Assembly: GCF_900107395.1 (NCBI RefSeq)
Contig: NZ_FNPW01000005.1
Location: 56,426-120,425 of the forward strand
Source of the DNA: Pseudomonas sp. NFIX28
Lineage (GTDB): Bacteria > Pseudomonadota > Gammaproteobacteria > Pseudomonadales > Pseudomonadaceae
Direction: 5' to 3'
Length of the DNA stretch: 64,000 nt
Part shown: piece by piece, positions 49,965 to 58,885 of the stretch
Numbering within the stretch: the first letter of the stretch is position 1
Layout: every line of letters begins with the position of its first letter
Program-made: the position numbers and the translations under genes
The notes under the pieces: model-generated
What the model saw: only the letters and a program-made list of their open reading frames with translations
What the model was told of the DNA's origin: nothing
Databases searched by the model: none

Positions 49965-50932
49965 CCCCGCGCGTCTCGCTCAACCGCCTGATCCCCGCCG
50001 GCCTGCTCCTGACCCTGTCGCTGCTTGCCGGCCAGGCCAGCGCCGAAGCCACCCGCTACCCGCTGACCCTCACCAGCTGCAACCGCGAGGTGACCTTCAA
50101 GGAGGCACCCAAGCACGCCCTGAGCCACGACATCAACATGACCCAGATGATGCTCGCCCTGGGCCTCAAGTCGCGCATGGTCGGCTACAGCGGCATCAGC
50201 GGCTGGAAGGCGGTGACGCCCCAGATGCGCAGCATCCTCGACGGCCTGCCGGAGCTGGCGGCCAAGTACCCGTCGGTGGAAACCCTGCTCGACGCCAATG
50301 TCGATTTCTTCTTCGCCGGCTGGGACTACGGCATGCGCGTCGGCGGCGACCTGACCCCGCAGACCCTGACGCCGCTGGGCATCAATGTGCTGGAACTGAC
50401 CGAGTCCTGCGCCTTCGTGATGAAGCGCCCGGCCGCCAGCCTCGACGATACCTACAACGACCTGCGCAACCTCGGGCGGATCTTCGACGTGCAGGACCGC
50501 GCCAACCAGCTGATCGCCGAGATGCAGCAACAGGTCGCTGCGATCCAGCAGGACCTGCCCACGGAAAAACCGCGGGTGTTCCTCTACGACAGCGGCGAAG
50601 ACCGCGCCATGACCTCCGGCCGCCTGGGCATGCCCCAGGCGCTGATCGACGCCGCGGGCGGGCGCAACATCCTCGACGACATCGAGGCCAGCTGGACCCG
50701 GGTCAACTGGGAAACCGTGGTCGAGCGCAACCCGCAGGTGATCGTGATCGTCGACTACAGCGAAATCACCGCCGAGCAGAAACGGCAGTTCCTGCTGGAC
50801 AACAAGGCGCTGCAATCGGTGGATGCGATCAAGAACCAGCGCTTTATCGTGATCCCCTACGTGCAGGCCACGCCGGGCATCGATAACGTCGAAGCGGTGC
50901 AAACCCTGGCCAAGGGTTTCCACGGCGCATGA
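49961..50932 (+). CDS. Periplasmic substrate-binding protein, class III (BtuF/FhuD-like)
   Basis: A 323-residue secreted protein with a signal peptide (LLLTLSLLAGQASA). It has the two-lobe metal-chelate binding fold: DINMTQMMLALGLKSRMVGY, SVETLLDANVDFFFAGWDYG, and RNPQVIVIVDYSE. It lacks the His-rich loop and the three-His site of ZnuA-type zinc-binding proteins. A chelate or corrinoid ligand therefore fits better than free zinc. The start overlaps the ATPase stop (ATGA) and its own stop overlaps the permease start. Confidence 0.88.
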   Translation: MTPRVSLNRLIPAGLLLTLSLLAGQASAEATRYPLTLTSCNREVTFKEAPKHALSHDINMTQMMLALGLKSRMVGYSGISGWKAVTPQMRSILDGLPELAAKYPSVETLLDANVDFFFAGWDYGMRVGGDLTPQTLTPLGINVLELTESCAFVMKRPAASLDDTYNDLRNLGRIFDVQDRANQLIAEMQQQVAAIQQDLPTEKPRVFLYDSGEDRAMTSGRLGMPQALIDAAGGRNILDDIEASWTRVNWETVVERNPQVIVIVDYSEITAEQKRQFLLDNKALQSVDAIKNQRFIVIPYVQATPGIDNVEAVQTLAKGFHGA

Positions 50933-51939
50933 TCGATCGTCGCTATGCCTTGCTGCTGGCAGCCTTGGGCGCGTTGCTGCTAGCGTCCTGCGTGCTGTCC
51001 CTGGGTTTCGGTTCGGCGCGGGTGCCGGTGGATGTGGTCTGGCGCATCCTGCTGCACAAGACCCTCGGCCTGGGCGAGGCGCACTGGAGCGCCGGGCAGG
51101 AACATATCGTCTGGCTGATCCGCGTGCCGCGCATGCTGCTCGGCGCCCTGGTCGGTGCCGGGCTGGCCTTGGTCGGCGCGGTGCTGCAGGCGGTGACGCG
51201 CAATCCGCTGGCCGACCCGCACCTGCTCGGCGTGACCTCCGGCGCCACCCTCGGCGCGGTGATCGTGGTGCTGCATGTGGGTGAAATCGTCGGCCTGCTG
51301 ACCCTGCCCATCGCCGCCTTCATCGGCGCCCTGGCGAGCATGTTGCTGGTGCTCGGCATCGCCGCGCGTCACGGCCGGCTCGACAGCGACCGCCTGCTGC
51401 TGTGCGGGGTGGCGGTGTCCTTCGTGATGATGGCGGTGGCCAACCTGCTGCTGTTCATGGGCGACCACCGCGCCAGTTCGGCGGTGATGTTCTGGATGCT
51501 CGGCGGCCTGGGCCTGGCGCGCTGGGAACTGCTCGCGGTGCCGGCGGCCAGCGTGCTGCTCGGCCTGGTCCTGTTGCTGGGCATGGCGCGGCCGTTGAAC
51601 GCGCTGATGGCCGGCGAGCAGACCGCCGTGACCCTCGGCCTGAATGCCCGCAACGTGCGGTTGCGGGTGTTCCTGATCGCCTCGCTGATGACCGGGGTGC
51701 TGGTGTCCATCAGCGGTTCCATCGGTTTTGTCGGGCTGATGGTGCCGCATATCGCCCGGCGTCTTGTGGGTGCCGAGCATCGCCGGCTGTTGCCGGTGTG
51801 CGTGCTGCTGGGCAGCGTGTTCCTGGTCTGGGTCGACGTCGCCGCCCGCACCCTGATCGCCCCCGAAGACCTGCCCATAGGCGTGGCCACTGCGGCCATT
51901 GGCGGGCTGTTTTTCATCGGCCTGATGCGCCGCCGCTAA
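50929..51939 (+). CDS. FecCD-family ABC permease
   Basis: A 336-residue permease with about ten membrane helices. It contains FecCD motifs: IRVPRMLLGALVGAGLALVG, AVTRNPLADPHLLGVTSGAT, SGSIGFVGLMVPHIARRLVG (the ATPase-contact loop) and LPIGVATAAIGGLFFIGL. It completes the transporter with the two genes before it. This type imports iron-siderophores, haem or B12. It is the last gene of the cassette and ends just before the repeat block at 51952. Confidence 0.93.
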   Translation: MIDRRYALLLAALGALLLASCVLSLGFGSARVPVDVVWRILLHKTLGLGEAHWSAGQEHIVWLIRVPRMLLGALVGAGLALVGAVLQAVTRNPLADPHLLGVTSGATLGAVIVVLHVGEIVGLLTLPIAAFIGALASMLLVLGIAARHGRLDSDRLLLCGVAVSFVMMAVANLLLFMGDHRASSAVMFWMLGGLGLARWELLAVPAASVLLGLVLLLGMARPLNALMAGEQTAVTLGLNARNVRLRVFLIASLMTGVLVSISGSIGFVGLMVPHIARRLVGAEHRRLLPVCVLLGSVFLVWVDVAARTLIAPEDLPIGVATAAIGGLFFIGLMRRR

Positions 51940-51951
51940 AAAACCCAACCC

Positions 51952-52023
51952 GTAGGAGCGAGGCTTGCCCGCGAAGCTTTTGGCGTCCTCGCGACCGCCT
52001 TCGCGGGCAAGCCTCGCTCCTAC
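51952..52023. repeat. Family-A palindromic repeat (REP pair)
   Basis: GTAGGAGCGAGGCTTGCCCG, GCGAA at the left and its exact inverse at the right, 20 bases apart, starting 13 bases after the permease stop. Confidence 0.9.
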
Positions 52024-52049
52024 GCGACACGGGTTGGCGGACGACGCCT

Positions 52050-52151
52050 TGTAGCCGCTGCCGCAGGCTGCGATAAGGCCGAAGGCCTTCGACGATCCTC
52101 AAGCCTTGCGCGCCCTTCGGTCGCGATCGCAGCCTGCGGCAGCGGCTACAG
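52050..52151. repeat. Family-B palindromic repeat
   Basis: TGTAGCCGCTGCCGCAGGCT ... GCCTGCGGCAGCGGCTACA, with an inner hairpin AAGGCCGAAGGCCTT. Together with the family-A copy before it, this fills the left half of the 411-bp gap before urtA. Confidence 0.9.
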
Positions 52152-52179
52152 GGTCATGGCACCAGCGCGGCGCATTCGT

Positions 52180-52217
52180 GCGCACCAAAGACGCCTGGCG
52201 GCCCTGCATTGGTGCGC
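52180..52217 (+). promoter_or_regulatory. Candidate NtrC enhancer half-sites upstream of urtA
   Basis: GCGCACCAA (52180-52188) and its exact complement TTGGTGCGC (52209-52217), 20 bases between. They resemble NtrC half-sites (TGCACCA/TGGTGCA) and lie 50-90 bases before the sigma-54 element, the usual enhancer range. Each individual full 17-bp site is poor, so this is tentative. Confidence 0.45.
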
Positions 52218-52269
52218 CCGCCCTCTTTGCCACGCCACGAAAGCGACGTTTTCATGCCCTGTGCCGACT

Positions 52270-52285
52270 AGGCACACCCCTTGCA
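52270..52285 (+). promoter_or_regulatory. Sigma-54 promoter of the urea transporter operon
   Basis: AGGCACACCCCTTGCA fits the sigma-54 consensus TGGCAC-N5-TTGCW with the invariant GG (52271-52272) and GC (52283-52284) exactly ten bases apart. It lies 66 bases before the urtA start and would place transcription near 52296. Confidence 0.8.
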
Positions 52286-52350
52286 AAACAGCCCTTCAGT
52301 AGTCCGCATCTGCCAACCCAGAAAACTCATAAGTTCATGGAGATCGCACA

Positions 52351-53616
52351 ATGAAGCGTCGCAGCTTGATCAAGGCTTTCACACTCACGGCAAGCATTGC
52401 CGCGATGGGCATGACCTGGACCGTCCAGGCCGCCGAGACCATCAAGGTCGGTATCTTGCATTCGCTGTCGGGAACCATGGCGATCTCCGAAACCTCGCTC
52501 AAGGACATGGCGTTGATGACCATCGACGAGATCAACGCCAAGGGCGGCGTCAACGGTAAAAAGCTTGAGGCGGTGGTGGTCGACCCAGCCTCGAACTGGC
52601 CGCTGTTCGCCGAGAAGGGCCGGCAGCTGCTGACCCAGGACAAGGTCGCCGTGGTGTTCGGCTGCTGGACCTCGGTGTCGCGCAAGTCGGTGCTGCCGGT
52701 GTTCGAGGAACTCAACGGCCTGCTGTTCTACCCGGTGCAATACGAAGGCGAAGAGATGTCGCCGAACGTGTTCTACACCGGCGCGGCGCCTAACCAGCAG
52801 GCGATCCCGGCGGTGGAGTACCTGATGAGCGAAGACGGCGGCAGCGCCAAGCGCTTCTTCCTGCTCGGCACCGACTATGTCTACCCGCGCACCACCAACA
52901 AGATCCTGCGTTCGTTCCTGCACTCCAAGGGCGTGGCCGACAAGGACATCGAAGAGGTCTACACCCCGTTCGGCCACGCCGATTACCAGACCATCGTCGC
53001 CAACATCAAGAAGTTCTCCGCCGGCGGCAAGACCGCGGTCATCTCCACGGTCAACGGCGACTCCAACGTGCCCTTCTATAAAGAGCTGGCCAACCAGGGC
53101 CTGAAAGCCACCGACGTACCGGTGGTGGCCTTCTCGGTGGGCGAGGAAGAACTGCGCGGCATCGACACCAAGCCGCTGGTGGGCAACCTCGCGGCCTGGA
53201 ACTACTTCGAGTCGGTGGAGAACCCGGTGAACCAGAAGTTCGTCGCCGACTGGAAAGCCTACGCCAAGGCCAAGAACCTGCCGGGCGCGGACAAGGCCGT
53301 GACCAACGACCCGATGGAAGCCACCTACGTCGGCATCCACATGTGGGCCCAGGCGGTGGAGAAAGCCAAGTCCACCGACGTCGACAAGGTCCGCGAAGCC
53401 CTGGCCGGCCAGACCTTCGCCGCGCCGTCGGGCTACACCCTGACCATGGACAAGACCAACCACCACCTGCACAAGCCGGTGATGATCGGCGAGATCCAGC
53501 CGGACGGTCAGTTCAACGTGGTCTGGCAGACCGAAGGGCCGATCCGCGCCCAGCCGTGGAGCCCGTTCATCCCGGGTAACGACAAGAAGCCGGACTACGC
53601 GGTGAAGAGCAACTGA
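52351..53616 (+). CDS. urtA: Urea ABC transporter substrate-binding protein
   Basis: A 421-residue periplasmic binding protein. It has a signal peptide with a basic start (MKRRSLIKAFTLTASIAAMG) ending near VQA-AE, and the UrtA family text TIKVGILHSLSGTMAISETS, VVFGCWTSVSRKSVLPVFEE and GLLFYPVQYEGEE. It captures urea or short amides for the five-gene transporter behind it. It is the first gene after the sigma-54 promoter, which fits nitrogen control. It matches the PA4858 position in PAO1. Confidence 0.95.
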   Translation: MKRRSLIKAFTLTASIAAMGMTWTVQAAETIKVGILHSLSGTMAISETSLKDMALMTIDEINAKGGVNGKKLEAVVVDPASNWPLFAEKGRQLLTQDKVAVVFGCWTSVSRKSVLPVFEELNGLLFYPVQYEGEEMSPNVFYTGAAPNQQAIPAVEYLMSEDGGSAKRFFLLGTDYVYPRTTNKILRSFLHSKGVADKDIEEVYTPFGHADYQTIVANIKKFSAGGKTAVISTVNGDSNVPFYKELANQGLKATDVPVVAFSVGEEELRGIDTKPLVGNLAAWNYFESVENPVNQKFVADWKAYAKAKNLPGADKAVTNDPMEATYVGIHMWAQAVEKAKSTDVDKVREALAGQTFAAPSGYTLTMDKTNHHLHKPVMIGEIQPDGQFNVVWQTEGPIRAQPWSPFIPGNDKKPDYAVKSN

Positions 53617-53636
53617 GCGCAGAGCCCACGCCCCCC

Positions 53637-53708
53637 GTAGGAGCGAGGCTCGCCCGCGAAGCTTTTGGCGTCCTTGCGACCGCCTTCGCGGGCAAGCCTC
53701 GCTCCTAC
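53637..53708. repeat. Family-A palindromic repeat between urtA and urtB
   Basis: The arms GTAGGAGCGAGGCTCGCCCG and the inverse CGGGCAAGCCTCGCTCCTAC enclose about 20 bases. It lies between the first two genes of the urt operon and could protect the urtA 3' end, allowing more binding protein than membrane components. Confidence 0.9.
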
Positions 53709-53737
53709 GGGGCCTCATCGTCTTTCAGGACGTAGCC

Positions 53738-55234
53738 ATGTCCCTTTACCGCCTCATCCTCGCCTTCGCCCTGTTGCTGTCGATGTCCGCCCATGCCGGC
53801 GATGCCGAAGACTTCGTCGCGGCCAACGCCACGCAACAGGCCAGGCTCCTGGAAAGCTGGGCCGCGCAGCCCGACCCGGCGCGCCTCGAACTGCTCGGCG
53901 CCTTGCAGCAAGGCCAGCTGACCGTCGATGGCCAAGCCAAGACCTTGCGCCTGAACAATCGCCTGCGGGGCCTGATCGACACCGCCATGGCCAGCCACCA
54001 GTTGCTCGCCACCGACGCAAAAGTCCGCCTGGCCGCCGCGCAGCAATTGCAGAAAAGCGCCAAGCCGGCGCAGTTGAAATTCCTCGAAACCACCCTCGGC
54101 GCCGAACAGGACCCAGGCGTGCATGATGCCCTGAGCCTGGCCCTGGCCAACCTGCAACTGGTGGACAGCGACCCGGCCGTGCGCCTGGCCGCGGTGCGCC
54201 TGCTGGGTGAAACCGGCGACCCGCTGGCCCGCACCCGCCTCGAAGGCCTGCTCGAACCCGGCGTCGAAACCGATGCCGGCGTGCGCACCGCCGCCGAAAC
54301 CAGCCTGGCCCAGATCAAGCGCAAGCTGCTGGTGGGCGAGATGCTCGGCCAGGCCTTCAGCGGCATGTCCCTGGGTTCGATCCTGCTGCTGGCGGCCCTG
54401 GGCCTGGCGATCACTTTCGGCCTGCTCGGGGTGATCAACATGGCCCACGGCGAGATGCTGATGCTCGGCGCCTATTCCACCTACATGGTGCAGTTGCTGT
54501 TCCAGCGCTACGCCCCGCAGGCCATCGAGTTCTACCCACTGGTTGCCCTGCCGGTGGCGTTCTTCGTCACCGCCGCCATCGGCATGGCCCTGGAGCGCAC
54601 GGTGATCCGCCATCTCTACGGCCGGCCATTGGAAACCCTGCTCGCCACCTGGGGCATCAGCCTGATGCTGATCCAGCTGGTGCGCCTGGTGTTCGGCGCG
54701 CAGAACGTCGAGGTGTCGAACCCGGCCTGGCTGTCGGGCGGAATCCAGGTGCTGCCCAATCTGGTGCTGCCTTACAACCGCATCGTGATCATCGCCTTCG
54801 CGCTGTTTGTCGTCGTGCTCACTTGGCTGCTGCTGAACAAGACCCGCCTGGGCCTGAACGTGCGCGCGGTCACCCAGAACCGCAACATGGCCGCCTGCTG
54901 CGGCGTACCGACAGGACGGGTGGACATGCTCGCCTTCGGCCTCGGCTCCGGCATCGCCGGCCTCGGCGGCGTGGCCCTGAGCCAGATCGGCAACGTCGGC
55001 CCGGACCTGGGCCAGAGCTACATCATCGACTCGTTCCTGGTGGTGGTGCTCGGCGGCGTCGGGCAGCTGGCCGGCAGCGTGTTCGCCGCGTTCGGCCTGG
55101 GGGTAGCCAACAAGATTCTGGAGCCGCAGATCGGCGCCGTGCTCGGCAAGATCCTGATCCTCGCGCTGATCATTCTGTTTATCCAGAAACGTCCGCAAGG
55201 CCTCTTCGCATTGAAAGGACGGGTGATCGACTGA
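53738..55234 (+). CDS. urtB: Urea ABC transporter permease UrtB
   Basis: A 498-residue permease of the branched-chain amino acid/urea (LivH) class. It has a long N-terminal secreted region: signal MSLYRLILAFALLLSMSAHAG and then an Ala/Leu-rich helical repeat region to about residue 200. The membrane domain follows (GLAITFGLLGVINMAHGEML, MLGAYSTYMVQLLF, GLGSGIAGLGGVALSQIGNV). The extra periplasmic domain is usual for proteobacterial UrtB. The start has AGGA upstream; its stop overlaps the urtC start (TGATG). Confidence 0.94.
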   Translation: MSLYRLILAFALLLSMSAHAGDAEDFVAANATQQARLLESWAAQPDPARLELLGALQQGQLTVDGQAKTLRLNNRLRGLIDTAMASHQLLATDAKVRLAAAQQLQKSAKPAQLKFLETTLGAEQDPGVHDALSLALANLQLVDSDPAVRLAAVRLLGETGDPLARTRLEGLLEPGVETDAGVRTAAETSLAQIKRKLLVGEMLGQAFSGMSLGSILLLAALGLAITFGLLGVINMAHGEMLMLGAYSTYMVQLLFQRYAPQAIEFYPLVALPVAFFVTAAIGMALERTVIRHLYGRPLETLLATWGISLMLIQLVRLVFGAQNVEVSNPAWLSGGIQVLPNLVLPYNRIVIIAFALFVVVLTWLLLNKTRLGLNVRAVTQNRNMAACCGVPTGRVDMLAFGLGSGIAGLGGVALSQIGNVGPDLGQSYIIDSFLVVVLGGVGQLAGSVFAAFGLGVANKILEPQIGAVLGKILILALIILFIQKRPQGLFALKGRVID

Positions 55235-56313
55235 TGAACCAGCCTCTATTGGTTACCGCTACACAAAAGGCCGGGCCCAAGGTCTCGCTCGCCGTCGGCG
55301 CGCTGGTCCTGGCGGTGCTGCTGGCCCTGCCGCTGCTCTCGCTGCTGGCGCCGGACAACCCGCTGCATGTCTCGGCCTACACCCTGACCCTGGTCGGCAA
55401 GATCCTCTGCTACGCCATCGTCGCCCTGGCCCTGGACCTGGTCTGGGGCTACGCCGGCTTGCTGTCCCTGGGCCATGGCCTGTTCTTCGCCCTCGGCGGC
55501 TACGCCATGGGCATGTACCTGATGCGCCAGGCCGCGGGGGACAGCCTGCCGGCGTTCATGACTTTCCTCTCGTGGAGCGAACTGCCGTGGTACTGGAGCG
55601 GCACCGACAGCTTCCTCTGGGCCCTGTGCCTGGTGGTCCTGGCGCCCGGCCTGCTGGCGTTGGTGTTCGGCTTCTTCGCCTTCCGCTCGCGGATCAAGGG
55701 CGTGTATTTCTCGATCATGACCCAGGCCCTGACCTTCGCCGGCATGCTCCTGTTCTTTCGCAACGAGACCGGGTTTGGCGGTAACAACGGCTTCACCAAC
55801 TTTCGCAGCATCCTCGGCTTCGGCATCACCGAGCCGGGCACCCGCGCGGTGCTGTTCCTGGCCACCGTGCTGTTGCTGGTGGCCAGCCTGTACATCGGCT
55901 GGCGCCTGGCCCGGAGCAAGTTCGGCCGGGTGCTGACGGCGCTGCGCGATGCGGAAAACCGCCTGATGTTCTGCGGCTACGACCCACGCGGCTTCAAGCT
56001 GTTCGTCTGGGTGCTGAGCGCGGTGCTGTGCGGCCTGGCCGGTGCCTTGTATGTACCGCAAGTGGGCATCATCAACCCCAGCGAAATGTCGCCGACCAAC
56101 TCCATCGAGGCCGCCGTGTGGGTCGCCCTGGGCGGTCGCGGCACGCTGATCGGGCCGCTGCTCGGCGCCGGCGTGGTCAACGGCATGAAGAGCTGGTTCA
56201 CCGTGGCCTTCCCGGAATACTGGCTGTTCTTCCTGGGAGCGCTGTTCATCATCGTCACCCTGTATTTGCCCAAAGGCATCATCGGTTTGCTGAAGAAAAG
56301 GGGCGAATCATGA
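55234..56313 (+). CDS. urtC: Urea ABC transporter permease UrtC
   Basis: A 359-residue LivM-type permease. About eight to ten helices are present, including VSLAVGALVLAVLLALPLLS, LDLVWGYAGLLSLGHGLFFA then LGGYAMGMYLM, and the coupling region FKLFVWVLSAVLCGLAGALY. The inserted loop YWSGTDSFLW is typical of UrtC. The start overlaps the urtB stop and the last bases overlap urtD (ATGA), so urtB, urtC and urtD are tightly coupled. Confidence 0.94.
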   Translation: MNQPLLVTATQKAGPKVSLAVGALVLAVLLALPLLSLLAPDNPLHVSAYTLTLVGKILCYAIVALALDLVWGYAGLLSLGHGLFFALGGYAMGMYLMRQAAGDSLPAFMTFLSWSELPWYWSGTDSFLWALCLVVLAPGLLALVFGFFAFRSRIKGVYFSIMTQALTFAGMLLFFRNETGFGGNNGFTNFRSILGFGITEPGTRAVLFLATVLLLVASLYIGWRLARSKFGRVLTALRDAENRLMFCGYDPRGFKLFVWVLSAVLCGLAGALYVPQVGIINPSEMSPTNSIEAAVWVALGGRGTLIGPLLGAGVVNGMKSWFTVAFPEYWLFFLGALFIIVTLYLPKGIIGLLKKRGES

Positions 56314-57170
56314 GAATCACACCGACGGCCGACTTCATGCTCGAACCCATTCTGGAACCCAACAAGGACGCAGGTGCCAGCCGCGACGCCATCGGCCTCG
56401 GCCAGGCCGCCGGCAAGGGCCTGAACACTCGCCACGGCACCATCCTGACCCTGGAAGACATCAGCGTCAGCTTCGACGGCTTCAAGGCGCTCAACGATCT
56501 GAACCTGTACATCGGCGTCGGCGAGCTGCGCTGCATCATCGGCCCCAATGGCGCGGGCAAGACCACCTTGATGGACGTGATCACCGGCAAGACCCGGCCC
56601 ACCCACGGCAAGGCCTGGTTCGGCGAAACCCTGGACCTGACGCAGATGAGCGAGGTGCGGATCGCCCAGGCCGGCATCGGCCGCAAATTCCAGAAGCCCA
56701 CGGTGTTCGAGGCGCTGAGCGTGTTCGAGAACCTGGAGCTGGCGCAGAAGACCGACAAGTCGGTGTGGGCCAGCCTGCGGGCGAAGCTCTCCGGCGAGCA
56801 GAAAGAGCGCATCGACGAAGTGCTGGAAACCATTCGCCTGACGGCCTCGGTGGAGCGCCAGGCCGGCCTGCTGTCCCACGGCCAGAAGCAGTTCCTGGAA
56901 ATCGGCATGCTGCTGATGCAGGACCCGCAACTGCTGTTGCTCGACGAGCCGGTGGCGGGCATGACCGACGCCGAGACCGAGTTCACCGCCGAGCTGTTCA
57001 AGCGCCTGGCCGGCAAGCATTCGCTGATGGTGGTGGAACACGACATGGGCTTCGTCGGCTCGATCGCCGACCACGTCACCGTCCTGCACCAGGGCAGCGT
57101 GCTGGCCGAAGGGTCGCTGGAGCAGGTGCAGGAAAACGAACGGGTGATCGAGGTCTACCTCGGCCGCTGA
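56310..57170 (+). CDS. urtD: Urea ABC transporter ATPase UrtD
   Basis: A 286-residue LivG-type ATPase. An N-terminal extension of about 40 residues precedes the core: LEDISVSFDGFKALNDLNLY, Walker A GPNGAGKTTL, LSHGQKQ signature, Walker B LLLLDEPVAGMTDAE, and switch EHDMGFV. It powers urea import together with UrtE. The start overlaps urtC by four bases. A family-A repeat separates it from urtE. Confidence 0.95.
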   Translation: MRITPTADFMLEPILEPNKDAGASRDAIGLGQAAGKGLNTRHGTILTLEDISVSFDGFKALNDLNLYIGVGELRCIIGPNGAGKTTLMDVITGKTRPTHGKAWFGETLDLTQMSEVRIAQAGIGRKFQKPTVFEALSVFENLELAQKTDKSVWASLRAKLSGEQKERIDEVLETIRLTASVERQAGLLSHGQKQFLEIGMLLMQDPQLLLLDEPVAGMTDAETEFTAELFKRLAGKHSLMVVEHDMGFVGSIADHVTVLHQGSVLAEGSLEQVQENERVIEVYLGR

Positions 57171-57179
57171 CAGCTATCC

Positions 57180-57253
57180 GTAGGAGCGAGGCTTGCCCGC
57201 GAAGCTGTTGGCGGCCTCGAGGGTCCCCTTTCGCGGGCAAGCCTCGCTCCTAC
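57180..57253. repeat. Family-A palindromic repeat between urtD and urtE
   Basis: GTAGGAGCGAGGCTTGCCCG and its exact inverse, about 25 bases apart, beginning ten bases after the urtD stop and ending 20 bases before urtE. Confidence 0.9.
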
Positions 57254-57273
57254 GGGGATTAGGGGAATTGGAA

Positions 57274-57972
57274 ATGCTGCAAGTCGACAAGCTGCACCAG
57301 TACTACGGCGGTAGCCACATCCTGCGGGGCCTGAGCTTCGAGGCGAAGGTCGGCGAAGTCACCTGCCTGCTCGGGCGCAACGGGGTGGGCAAGACCACCC
57401 TGCTCAAATGCCTGATGGGCCTGCTGCCGGCCAAGGAAGGCGCGGTGAACTGGGAAGGCCAGGCCATCACCGCCTACAAGCCTCATCAACGGGTGCATGC
57501 CGGCATCGCCTACGTGCCCCAGGGCCGGGAGATCTTCGGCCGCCTGACCGTGGAAGAAAACCTGTTGATGGGGCTTTCCCGTTTTGGCGCGAAAGAGGCC
57601 AAGGAAGTGCCAGCCTTCATCTACGAGCTGTTCCCGGTGCTGCTGCAAATGAAACAGCGGCGCGGCGGCGACCTGTCCGGCGGCCAGCAACAGCAGCTGG
57701 CCATCGGCCGCGCCCTGGCCAGCCGGCCACGGTTGTTGATCCTCGACGAGCCCACCGAGGGCATCCAGCCGTCGGTGATCAAGGAAATCGGCGCGGTGAT
57801 CAAGCAACTCGCGGCCCGCGGCGACATGGCGATCCTCTTGGTGGAACAGTTCTACGACTTCGCCGCCGAACTGGCCGACCAGTACCTGGTGATGTCCCGT
57901 GGCGAAATCGTCCAGCAGGGCCGCGGTGAAAATATGCAAGCCGAGGGCGTACGCGGCCTGGTGACCATCTGA
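57274..57972 (+). CDS. urtE: Urea ABC transporter ATPase UrtE
   Basis: A 232-residue LivF-type ATPase. It starts MLQVDKLHQYYGGSHILRGL and has Walker A GRNGVGKTTLL, signature LSGGQQQQ, Walker B LLILDEPTEGIQPS, and switch VEQFYDF. The in-frame stretch before 57274 belongs to the family-A repeat, so the start is set at the ATG with GGGGAATTGG upstream. It is the last urt gene; ureD begins 42 bases later. Confidence 0.95.
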   Translation: MLQVDKLHQYYGGSHILRGLSFEAKVGEVTCLLGRNGVGKTTLLKCLMGLLPAKEGAVNWEGQAITAYKPHQRVHAGIAYVPQGREIFGRLTVEENLLMGLSRFGAKEAKEVPAFIYELFPVLLQMKQRRGGDLSGGQQQQLAIGRALASRPRLLILDEPTEGIQPSVIKEIGAVIKQLAARGDMAILLVEQFYDFAAELADQYLVMSRGEIVQQGRGENMQAEGVRGLVTI

Positions 57973-58014
57973 TTTAGGATCTAGCCTGTAACGTCCAGAC
58001 AATAAGCGCGAATC

Positions 58015-58866
58015 ATGAACCTGCCCGCCCACACCGCCCTGTTCACTCCCAGCTGGCACGCCGAGCTGGAACTCGGCTACGCCCGCTTCGGCGACAGCAC
58101 GCGCCCGGTGCAGCGCCGCCACAAGGGCCCGCTGCGGGTACAGAAGCACCTGTACGCCGAAGGCCCCGAGGTCTGCCAGCACATCATCGTCCACCCGCCC
58201 GGCGGCATTGCCGGCGGCGACCGCCTGGAGATCCGCGCCAGCGTCGACCGCAACGCCTGGGCGCAACTGACCAGCCCCGGCGCGGCCAAGTGGTATCGCG
58301 CGGCCGGGCCCGCCTATCAGGCCCTGGAGTTGAACGTCGCCGCCGGTGCCACACTGGAATGGCTGCCCCAGGAAACCATAGTGTTCAGCGCCGCCCAGGC
58401 CGAGCTGAGCACCCGCATCGAGTTGCAAGGCGACGCCCGGCTGTTCTACTGGGACGTGATAGCCCTCGGCCGCCCCGCCAGCGGCGAACGCTTCGACCTC
58501 GGGCATTTCCAGTCGCACCTGGACATCCGCCGCGACGGCCAGTTGCTCTGGCACGAACGCCAGCGCATCGTCGGCGGCGATGCTTTGCTCGACTCGCCGA
58601 TCGGCCTCGACGGCCAGCCGGTCTTCGCCACCCTGCTGGCCACCGGCGAGGTTGACGGCCCGTTGCTGGAGCGTTGCCGCGCGTTGCACCAGGCCCGGCA
58701 CCCCGCCGTGCGCGGCGACCTGACGCAACTGCCCGGCCTGCTGGTGGCCCGCTGCCTGGCCAGCGAAGCCCTGCTGGCCCGCGCCTGGCTGATCGACCTG
58801 TGGCGCCTGCTGCGCCCCGCCCTGTTGGGCCGCGAAGCGCTGCCACCGAGGATCTGGAACACATGA
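58015..58866 (+). CDS. ureD: Urease accessory protein UreD
   Basis: A 283-residue chaperone that joins UreF and UreG on the urease apoprotein for nickel insertion. Motifs are [61 protein letters not shown] and [15 protein letters not shown]. It directly follows the urt operon, and uptake and hydrolysis of urea are thus probably co-controlled. Its partner genes ureE, ureF and ureG are absent from the window. The gap to ureA holds a family-B repeat. Confidence 0.95.
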   Translation: MNLPAHTALFTPSWHAELELGYARFGDSTRPVQRRHKGPLRVQKHLYAEGPEVCQHIIVHPPGGIAGGDRLEIRASVDRNAWAQLTSPGAAKWYRAAGPAYQALELNVAAGATLEWLPQETIVFSAAQAELSTRIELQGDARLFYWDVIALGRPASGERFDLGHFQSHLDIRRDGQLLWHERQRIVGGDALLDSPIGLDGQPVFATLLATGEVDGPLLERCRALHQARHPAVRGDLTQLPGLLVARCLASEALLARAWLIDLWRLLRPALLGREALPPRIWNT

Positions 58867-58885
58867 CACAGCGACACGACTTTCC

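Noticed and set aside
57193..57273. N-terminal extension of urtE
   Set aside because: These codons fall within a family-A palindromic repeat and are not found in UrtE proteins.
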